This document shows positions 57,649 to 64,000 of a stretch of DNA of 64,000 nucleotides, in pieces. The first letter of the stretch is position 1; the number at the start of each line of letters is the position of its first letter. Source of the DNA: Azotobacter vinelandii CA (GTDB lineage: Bacteria; Pseudomonadota; Gammaproteobacteria; Pseudomonadales; Pseudomonadaceae). Where the stretch lies: assembly GCF_000380335.1 (NCBI RefSeq), contig NC_021149.1:4330501-4394500 (forward strand), given 5' to 3'. The notes beneath the pieces are model-generated. The model worked only from the letters and a program-made list of their open reading frames with translations, ran no database searches and was not told the DNA's origin. A program made the position numbers and the translations under genes.

Positions 57649-58380
57649 TCAGAAGCGGAACACCTCGACGTTGCGGGTCGGCGTGGCGATCGGGATATCC
57701 GGCGTGCGCGGCGGTTTCGCCTGTGCCTTGGGCGCGGCCGCGCGCGTGCTCCTGCGCGGCTCCGCCGCTGCCGCGGCAGCCTGCGCCTGCTGCTCGGCCA
57801 GCGGCCGGATCGCCACCGCCAGCCGCTCGGCGAGACGCTGCAGCACCAGGCTCTGTGCCCGCACCTGATCGGCGCTGGAGCCCTGGTGCGGCTCCTGCAG
57901 ACGGATCAGCCGGCTCTCGCTGAGGTGCCCCCGGCGATCCAGCAGGCGCCACTGGGCCTCCAGCACGGCCGGCTGCTGGGGGCCCGAATCCAGGCGGGTG
58001 ATGTTCAACTGGACCTGTACGTCCGGCTTGAAACCGGGCGCCCCCGGCTCGGGCACCAGGCGGTGGCTGTCCAGGTGCCAGGCCAGGTGACGCAGCAGCA
58101 ACTGGTCGACGTCGGCCTTGAGGTCGCCGGCCCAGCGGGCATCGCTGGCGGTGCTCAGGTGTCCGTCCTCGTGGCGCTGCACCAGCAGGGCATCCTCCCG
58201 TTGCAGATAATCGGCCAAGGTCAGCGGACCGAGCAGCACGGCCGGACCGTTTCGCTCGGGCGTTTCAGGGTTGCCGCTGTCCAGCCGGTAGAGAGTCGTC
58301 GTCGGGCGGAGTGAGCAGGCGCTCAGCAGGGAAAGGGCAACCAGCAGGACAAGCAAGCGAAAACGCGGGAATCTCATCAA
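57649..58380 (-). CDS. PqiC-like ABC-type transport auxiliary lipoprotein
   Basis: 243 residues. Signal peptide MMRFPRFRLLVLLVALSLL with lipobox LSAC (Cys22). One PqiC/DUF330 domain (TLYRLDSGNPETP; PAVLLGPLTLADYLQREDALLVQR; LLLRHLAWHLDSHRLV), then a long Ala/Pro-rich low-complexity tail (about 198-243). Outer-membrane or periplasmic partner of MCE-type lipid transport. Here it is alone next to parC, as in Pseudomonas. The second Met could be the start. Confidence 0.85.
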   Translation of the reverse strand: MMRFPRFRLLVLLVALSLLSACSLRPTTTLYRLDSGNPETPERNGPAVLLGPLTLADYLQREDALLVQRHEDGHLSTASDARWAGDLKADVDQLLLRHLAWHLDSHRLVPEPGAPGFKPDVQVQLNITRLDSGPQQPAVLEAQWRLLDRRGHLSESRLIRLQEPHQGSSADQVRAQSLVLQRLAERLAVAIRPLAEQQAQAAAAAAEPRRSTRAAAPKAQAKPPRTPDIPIATPTRNVEVFRF

Positions 58381-58654
58381 TGTTCACCCAGGAGGTTGCC
58401 GACAGGCAGCCATGATCCATCCCAAAGGCCGTGGCCCGGCGCACCGCGCTGATCAGGCGCACCGGGAGGCTGTCGGCCATGCCCGAAGTCGGGCTGATTC
58501 ATTCGCCGGAGGCCGTTGCAAGCCCCGGACCGGGTCAAGCCTGGAGATGGCCACTCCATCGCTCCCTCGCGGGCCGCCCCGTGCGATCGAAAGGTTGTCG
58601 CTGGCCGGCAGCCGGGCAGGCAACCAGCGACAGGCTTTCAACGACATTCTGCCA

Positions 58655-60913
58655 TCAGCCCGGCTCCTCGACCAAGAGCGCGTCGACCCGCTGGAAACCA
58701 CGCGGCAACTTGTTGCCGCGCCCGCCGCGCTCGCCCCGGTAATGCTCCAGATCGGCCGGCTTCAGCGACAGGGTGCGCTTGCCGGCCTGCAGTTGCAGGG
58801 TCGCCCGTTCGGACAGCACGACGAAGTCGCAGAGGTATTCCTCGCGACTGGCGACCCGTGCCCCCGGAATGGCGATGATCCGGTTACCCTTGCCCTTGGC
58901 CAGTTGCGGCAGCTCGGCGACCCTGAACAACAGCAGGCGACCCTCCGAGGTCACCGCCGCCAACCAGTCGCTGCCCGCATCGCCCAGCGGCCGCGGCGCC
59001 ATGACCCGGGCGCCGGCCGGCAGGCTCAGCAGGGCCTTGCCCGCCTTGTTCTTCGCCTGCAGGTCCTCGCCCTTGGCCACGAATCCGTAGCCCGCATCGG
59101 AAGCCAGCACATAGAGCGCCTCGTCGTCCGGCAGCAGCACGCATTCGAAGCCCGCCCCCGGCGGCGGCGCCAGGCGTCCGGTCAGGGGCTCGCCCTGGCC
59201 ACGCGCCGAAGGCAGCGAATGGGCCGCCAGGGAATAGCTGCGGCCGCTGGAATCGATGAATACGGCATATTGGTTGGAGCGGCCCTGGGCCGCCGCCTTG
59301 AAAGTGTCACCGGACTTGTAGGAGAGCGCCGCCGGATCGATGTCGTGGCCCTTGGCGCAGCGCACCCAGCCCTTCTCGGAAAGCACCACGGTCACCGGCT
59401 CGGTGGGCAGCAGCTCGGTTTCCGACAGGGCCCTGGCCTCGGCGCGCTCGACGATCGGCGAGCGCCGCGCGTCGCCGTAGGTCTCGGCATCCGCCAGGAG
59501 TTCCTTGCGCACCAGCTTCTTCAGCCTGGCCTCGCTGCCGAGCAGGCCCAGCAGCTTGTCGCGCTCCTTGGCCAGCGCCTCCTGCTCGCCGCGGATCTTC
59601 ATCTCCTCCAGCCGCGCCAGCTGGCGCAGGCGGGTGTCGAGGATGTAGTCGGCCTGCGCCTCGCTGAGCGCGAAGCGTTCGATCAGCACGGGTTTCGGCT
59701 GGTCTTCGCTGCGGATGATGCGGATCACCTCGTCGAGGTTGAGGAAGGCGATCAGCAGGCCTTCGAGCAGGTGCAGACGCCTCTCCACCTTGTCGAGGCG
59801 GAACTGCAGGCGCCGGCGCACCGTCCGCACGCGGAACTCCAGCCACTCGGAAAGCAGCGCGCGCAGGTTCTTCACCTGTGGCCGGCCGTCCAGGCCGATG
59901 ATGTTGAGGTTGACCCGGTAGCTGGTCTCCAGGTCGGTGGTGGCGAACAGATGCTGCATCAGCCCTTCCACGTCGACCCGGTTGGAGCGCGGGATGATGA
60001 CGATGCGGCAGGGATTCTCGTGGTCCGACTCGTCGCGTAGGTCGGCGACCATCGGCAGCTTCTTGGCCTGCATCTGCGCGGCGATCTGCTCCAGCACCTT
60101 GGCCCCGGACACCTGGTGCGGCAGCGCGGTGATCACCACGTCGCCGTCCTCGACCCGGTACAGCGCGCGCATGCGCAGCGTGCCGCGGCCGCTCTCGTAG
60201 ATCTTCAGCAGCTCGGCGCGGGGTGTGACGATCTCCGCCTCGGTGGGGAAGTCCGGCCCCGGGATGTGCTCGCAGAGCTGCGCCACCGTCGCCTGCGGCT
60301 CGTCCAACAGACGCACGCAGGCGGCCGCCACCTCGCGCAGGTTGTGCGGCGGCACGTCGGTGGCCATGCCCACGGCGATGCCGGTGGTGCCGTTCAACAG
60401 GAGGTTGGGCAGCCGCGCCGGCAGCACCGCCGGCTCATCCAGGGTGCCGTCGAAGTTCGGCACCCAGTCGGCGGTACCCTGCCCCAGTTCGGCCAGCAGC
60501 ACCTCCGCATAGCGCGACAGGCGCGCCTCGGTGTAGCGCATGGCGGCGAACGACTTGGGATCGTCCGGCGCGCCCCAGTTGCCCTGGCCGTCGATCAGCG
60601 GATAGCGGTAGCTGAACGGCTGGGCCATCAGCACCATGGCCTCGTAGCAGGCCGAGTCGCCATGCGGATGGAACTTGCCGAGCACGTCGCCGACGGTGCG
60701 CGCCGACTTCTTGTGCTTGGCGTCGGCATCCAGGCCCAGTTCGCTCATCGCATAGACGATACGCCGCTGCACGGGCTTAAGACCGTCGCCGATGTGCGGC
60801 AGGGCGCGGTCCATGATCACGTACATGGAATAGTTGAGGTAGGCCTGCTCGGTGAAGTCCGCGAGGGAGCGGCGTTCCACGCCGTCCAGGCCGGGATCGA
60901 AGGATTCGTGCAT
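58655..60913 (-). CDS. parC: DNA topoisomerase IV subunit A
   Basis: 752 residues. Catalytic Tyr127 in [11 protein letters not shown]; winged-helix region [14 protein letters not shown] with Ser87 and Glu91, the quinolone-susceptible wild-type residues. C-terminal six-bladed pinwheel repeats ([73 protein letters not shown]). With ParE it decatenates sister chromosomes. Downstream of the esterase gene after a 186-bp gap containing a long palindrome. Confidence 0.97.
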   Translation of the reverse strand: MHESFDPGLDGVERRSLADFTEQAYLNYSMYVIMDRALPHIGDGLKPVQRRIVYAMSELGLDADAKHKKSARTVGDVLGKFHPHGDSACYEAMVLMAQPFSYRYPLIDGQGNWGAPDDPKSFAAMRYTEARLSRYAEVLLAELGQGTADWVPNFDGTLDEPAVLPARLPNLLLNGTTGIAVGMATDVPPHNLREVAAACVRLLDEPQATVAQLCEHIPGPDFPTEAEIVTPRAELLKIYESGRGTLRMRALYRVEDGDVVITALPHQVSGAKVLEQIAAQMQAKKLPMVADLRDESDHENPCRIVIIPRSNRVDVEGLMQHLFATTDLETSYRVNLNIIGLDGRPQVKNLRALLSEWLEFRVRTVRRRLQFRLDKVERRLHLLEGLLIAFLNLDEVIRIIRSEDQPKPVLIERFALSEAQADYILDTRLRQLARLEEMKIRGEQEALAKERDKLLGLLGSEARLKKLVRKELLADAETYGDARRSPIVERAEARALSETELLPTEPVTVVLSEKGWVRCAKGHDIDPAALSYKSGDTFKAAAQGRSNQYAVFIDSSGRSYSLAAHSLPSARGQGEPLTGRLAPPPGAGFECVLLPDDEALYVLASDAGYGFVAKGEDLQAKNKAGKALLSLPAGARVMAPRPLGDAGSDWLAAVTSEGRLLLFRVAELPQLAKGKGNRIIAIPGARVASREEYLCDFVVLSERATLQLQAGKRTLSLKPADLEHYRGERGGRGNKLPRGFQRVDALLVEEPG

Positions 60914-60932
60914 GGGTCAGTCCCCAGGGGAT

Positions 60933-61076
60933 GTCATCGATTGTTTCCCCGATTGCGTTGCCGCCGGAAACGCGGCCGGCCGGCGTTCGCGGCCCTTGGC
61001 AATGGCATTCCCCTGCCAGGAGCCGCGACGCCGCACGGCCCCGCTTTCGTCGCAACGCGGAAAACAATCGATGACA
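60933..61076. repeat. 144-bp palindromic (MITE-like) element upstream of parC
   Basis: Perfect 15-bp terminal inverted repeats TGTCATCGATTGTTT (60933-60947) and AAACAATCGATGACA (61062-61076). The interior is also roughly self-complementary right to the centre (GGCAATGGCATTCCCCTGCC), so the whole unit folds into one long hairpin. No ORF. It fills the gap between the esterase and parC genes. Confidence 0.75.
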
Positions 61077-61099
61077 CACCTGTGTGCGGCAGGCCGCGC

Positions 61100-62083
61100 T
61101 CACGGCTGGCCGTTCCAGCCCCCGGCCGGCGCGGCGAAATGCCAGAGCATCGGCCGGGTCTCGCCGTCGCCGCGGGCAAGGGTCCCGTTGTCGGTGCCGA
61201 TCCAGGCGCCGTCGTCGTCGATCCACAGGGCCTCGGCGCTGCCCCAGGGCTGTGCGTAGCGGCGCGCGTCGGTGAGCAGTTCGTCGGCGAACGACCAGCA
61301 GCGCTCGACCTCGCCGGTGTTCGGGCTGTGCCGGCAGATCTGGTGCGCCAGGCGCTCCAGGCTGAACAGCTTGTCGCCGTGGAAGGCCAGGTCGGAGAAA
61401 CTCCTCGCCCACTTGCCCCGGCTTTCCAAGCGAGCCGGCGGCTCTCCCGGACCGTCCTCGCTGAGCAGCACGCAACTGCCGTGGCACTGCCAGTTGTCGC
61501 GGGCGCGGTGCGCCACCAGCAGTCCGCGGCGCTCGCGCTCGGCGGCCAGCCAGAGACGCGCGCCGGGCGGATCGATGGCGATCCCCTCGAACATGGCGTT
61601 GAACTTCAGCAGCATGCCGCTGGCCCGCGCCTGGCGCAGCAGCGGCGCCGGCAGCGCCAGCCACTGCGGCTGGCCGATCTCCGGCAACTGCAGCACGGCG
61701 GCGTAGGCCTCGCTGACCAGATAGCGGTTACCCCGGGCATCGCAGCTCAGCCCCTCGAAATCCATCTCGCCGCCGCGCAGCTTGCCCATCAGCCTGGAGC
61801 GTGCGCGAATGCCCCAGGGCAGAGCGCTGTCGGGCAGTGGCGGCAGGACGAAGGTCTGCGCCTCGGCCCGCCAGGCCTTCTCGCCGGGCCACAGGCGGTA
61901 GAGGCGGTCGTCGTCGCGGTCGGAGACCGCCCACAGCGAGTCCCCGCAGCGGGCCAGCCCGGAGAAGTTGCCGCTCGGCATGCCGTCGAGCGGATGCTCG
62001 CCGAGCAGGCGCAGGGGCTCCACCTGTGCGGCGTGCGGCGCCGTGCCGAACAGCAGGCACAGGGCCGCCAGCCAGCGCCGCAT
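61100..62083 (-). CDS. Esterase-like/phytase-like exported protein
   Basis: 327 residues. Signal peptide MRRWLAALCLLFGTAPHAAQ, so periplasmic. Phytase-like beta-propeller family: FSGLARCGDSLWAVSDRDDDRLYRLW, GGEMDFEGLSCDARGNRYLVSEAY, FNAMFEGIAIDP, FSDLAFHGDKLFSLERLAHQI. Start overlaps the parE stop (ATGA), so translationally coupled to parE. Pseudomonas genomes keep this gene between parE and parC; function untested. Confidence 0.85.
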   Translation of the reverse strand: MRRWLAALCLLFGTAPHAAQVEPLRLLGEHPLDGMPSGNFSGLARCGDSLWAVSDRDDDRLYRLWPGEKAWRAEAQTFVLPPLPDSALPWGIRARSRLMGKLRGGEMDFEGLSCDARGNRYLVSEAYAAVLQLPEIGQPQWLALPAPLLRQARASGMLLKFNAMFEGIAIDPPGARLWLAAERERRGLLVAHRARDNWQCHGSCVLLSEDGPGEPPARLESRGKWARSFSDLAFHGDKLFSLERLAHQICRHSPNTGEVERCWSFADELLTDARRYAQPWGSAEALWIDDDGAWIGTDNGTLARGDGETRPMLWHFAAPAGGWNGQP

Positions 62084-63975
62084 CAGACCAGCACCTCGGC
62101 CAGGTTGCCCTTGGTTTCCAGCCAGGACTTGCGGTCGCCGGCGCGCTTCTTCGCCAGCAGCATGTCCATGACCTCGCGGGTGCCGTCGAAGTCGTCGAGA
62201 GTCAGTTGCACCAGGCGGCGGGTGTTGGGGTCCATGGTGGTCTCGCGCAGTTGCAGCGGGTTCATTTCGCCGAGCCCCTTGAAGCGGGTGACCTGCGGCT
62301 TGCCGCGTTTCTTCTCGGCGGTCAGGCGTTCGAGGATGCCGTCGCGCTCGGCCTCGTCGAGGGCGTAGTGGATCTCCTTGCCGAGGTCGATGCGGTACAG
62401 CGGCGGCATGGCCACATGCACGTGACCGGCCTCCACCAGCGGGCGGAAGTGGCGGACGAACAGCGCGCAGAGCAGCGTGGCGATGTGCAGGCCGTCGGAG
62501 TCGGCGTCGGCGAGGATGCAGATCTTGCCGTAGCGCAGTTGCGAAAGATCCGCCGAGCCGGGGTCGATGCCGATGGCCACGGCGATGTCGTGCACCTCCT
62601 GGCTGGCCAGTACCTCGCCGCCGTCCACTTCCCAGGTGTTCAGGATCTTGCCGCGCAACGGCATGATCGCCTGGAACTCCTTGTCGCGCGCCTGCTTGGC
62701 GCTGCCGCCGGCGGAATCGCCCTCGACCAGGAACAGCTCGGCGCGCAGCGGGTCCTGCCCGGCGCAGTCGGCCAGCTTGCCGGGCAGCGCCGGCCCCTGG
62801 GTGATCTTCTTGCGCTCGACCTTCCTGCCGGCCTTGAGACGGCGGCCGGCGTTGCTGATCGCCAGTTCGGCCAGTTGCAGGCCCAGCTCGGGGTGCTCGT
62901 TGAGCCACAGGCTGAAGGCGTCCTTGACCACGCCGGAGACGAAGGCCGCCGCCTCGCGCGAGGACAGGCGCTCCTTGGTCTGCCCGGAGAACTGCGGCTC
63001 GGCGAGTTTCATCGAGAGGACGAAGGCGATGCGCTCCCAGACGTCCTCCGGCGCCAGCTTGACGCCGCGCGGCAAGAGGCTCCTGAACTCGCAGAACTCG
63101 CGCATGGCGTCCAGCAAGCCCTGGCGCAGGCCGTTGACGTGGGTGCCGCCCTGGTCGGTGGGGATCAGGTTGACGTAGCTTTCCGAGCGGAACTCGCCGC
63201 CCTCGGGCAGCCACAGCAGCGCCCATTCCACCGCCTCGCGGCTGGCGGCGAAGCTGCCGGTGAAAGGCTCCTCGGGCAGGCGGGGGAAGTCGCCGACGGC
63301 ATCCGCCAGGTAGGAGCGCAGGCCGTCCTCGTAGTGCCACTCGACCTTCTCGCCGCTGCCCTTGTCCTCGAAGCCCACCGACAGGCCCGGACAGAGCACC
63401 GCCTTGGCCTTGAGCACATGCTTCAGGCGGGCGACGGAGAACCTCGGCGAATCGAAGTACCTGGCATCCGGCCAGAAATGCACGCTGGTGCCGGTGTTGC
63501 GCTTGCCCACGCTGCCGACGATCTCCAGCTCGCTGGCCTTGAAGCCGTCGGCGAAGGCCATGCGGTATTCGTTGCCGTCGCGCCTGACCCGCACCTCGAC
63601 ACGGGTCGACAACGCGTTGACCACCGAGATGCCGACGCCGTGCAGGCCGCCGGAGAACTGGTAGTTCTTGTTGGAGAACTTGCCGCCGGCATGCAGCTTG
63701 GTGAGGATCAGTTCGACCCCCGGCACGCCTTCCTCCGGGTGGATGTCCACCGGCATGCCGCGGCCGTCGTCGATCACCTCCAGCGAATTGTCCTCGTGGA
63801 GGATCACCTGCACGGATTTCGCGTGACCGGCCAGGGCCTCGTCGACGCTGTTGTCGATCACCTCCTGGGCCAGGTGGTTGGGACGCGTGGTGTCGGTGTA
63901 CATGCCCGGGCGCTTGCGCACCGGGTCGAGCCCGGAAAGGACTTCGATGGCGTCCGCGTTGTAGGTCTGAGCCAT
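62083..63975 (-). CDS. parE: DNA topoisomerase IV subunit B
   Basis: 630 residues. GHKL ATPase (VIDNSVDEALAGHAKSVQVIL; EVIDDGRGMPVDIHPEEG; GGKFSNKNYQFSGGLHGVGISVVNALS), transducer domain, and TOPRIM with ELFLVEGDSAGGSAKQARD and ILADADSDGLHIATLLCA. Pairs with ParC. First gene of parE-esterase; only 25 bp of upstream sequence is in the window. Confidence 0.98.
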   Translation of the reverse strand: MAQTYNADAIEVLSGLDPVRKRPGMYTDTTRPNHLAQEVIDNSVDEALAGHAKSVQVILHEDNSLEVIDDGRGMPVDIHPEEGVPGVELILTKLHAGGKFSNKNYQFSGGLHGVGISVVNALSTRVEVRVRRDGNEYRMAFADGFKASELEIVGSVGKRNTGTSVHFWPDARYFDSPRFSVARLKHVLKAKAVLCPGLSVGFEDKGSGEKVEWHYEDGLRSYLADAVGDFPRLPEEPFTGSFAASREAVEWALLWLPEGGEFRSESYVNLIPTDQGGTHVNGLRQGLLDAMREFCEFRSLLPRGVKLAPEDVWERIAFVLSMKLAEPQFSGQTKERLSSREAAAFVSGVVKDAFSLWLNEHPELGLQLAELAISNAGRRLKAGRKVERKKITQGPALPGKLADCAGQDPLRAELFLVEGDSAGGSAKQARDKEFQAIMPLRGKILNTWEVDGGEVLASQEVHDIAVAIGIDPGSADLSQLRYGKICILADADSDGLHIATLLCALFVRHFRPLVEAGHVHVAMPPLYRIDLGKEIHYALDEAERDGILERLTAEKKRGKPQVTRFKGLGEMNPLQLRETTMDPNTRRLVQLTLDDFDGTREVMDMLLAKKRAGDRKSWLETKGNLAEVLV

Positions 63976-64000
63976 GGTTGCCTTAATTCAGAGTTCGGAA

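Noticed and set aside
58722-60913. Quinolone-resistance change in parC
   Set aside because: Ser87 and Glu91 are the susceptible wild-type residues.

Overview
The window is high-GC gammaproteobacterial chromosome of the Pseudomonas/Azotobacter lineage. The best taxonomic marker is the molybdenum-storage pair mosA/mosB, whose products match from memory the Azotobacter vinelandii MoSto alpha and beta chains. Gene order on both flanks (greA-carB-carA-dapB-dnaJ-dnaK-grpE | recN, fur | bamE, ratB-ratA | smpB, lldR | lldP-lldEFG-dld, and parE-esterase-parC-pqiC) is typical of Pseudomonadaceae, so A. vinelandii or a very close relative is the most likely source.

Layout. 1-13.3 kb holds housekeeping genes: greA (partial), carbamoyl-phosphate synthase, dapB, the heat-shock operon grpE-dnaK-dnaJ behind a good sigma-32 promoter, recN behind a LexA box, fur/bamE, and ratA-ratB. 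13.5-22.8 kb holds smpB and the lactate cluster: GntR repressor LldR, permease, LldEFG L-lactate dehydrogenase, and a large FAD/Fe-S D-lactate dehydrogenase. 22.8-25.3 kb is an orphan sensor kinase. 25.47-25.82 kb is tmRNA (ssrA). A compact 6.1-kb integrative element (25.8-31.9 kb) sits in the 3' end of ssrA between an 18-bp direct repeat. It carries a tyrosine integrase, a two-domain HNH protein, a serine recombinase, two small DNA-binding-type proteins, a candidate HUH replication/nicking protein and a 67-aa ORF. It has no structural phage genes.

32.1-33.7 kb is mosB-mosA. 34-57 kb is a large glycolate/glyoxylate/glycerate utilisation region: LysR regulator, malic enzyme, glycolate permease, glcDEFGB with its GntR regulator glcC, a second enolase and pyruvate kinase with a 43-codon ORF between them, CdaR-type regulator, glycerate kinase, hyi and glxR. 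Together these encode glycolate -> glyoxylate, then either malate -> pyruvate (GlcB, malic enzyme) or tartronate semialdehyde -> glycerate -> 2-phosphoglycerate -> PEP -> pyruvate (Gcl, GlxR, GarK, Eno, Pyk). 57-64 kb is pirin, PqiC lipoprotein, parC, a phytase-like esterase and parE.

The main discovery is that glyoxylate carboligase, the key step of the second branch, is broken exactly in two. Codons 1-61 lie at 34.1-34.3 kb on the minus strand, and the remainder begins at 53.29 kb on the plus strand. Flipping the intervening 19.2 kb rejoins the halves in frame at a shared AAT codon into a protein of 591 residues and restores a divergent lysR/gcl-hyi-glxR layout. The present arrangement therefore looks like an inversion that inactivated gcl and now points the gcl promoter at the molybdenum-storage genes. 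Other points of interest are the ssrA island with its HUH protein and recombinase-site-like repeats, shared TGGTNNNACCA operators for LldR and GlcC, paired candidate CdaR operators, a 144-bp palindromic element upstream of parC, and an inverted-repeat element downstream of the LysR gene.
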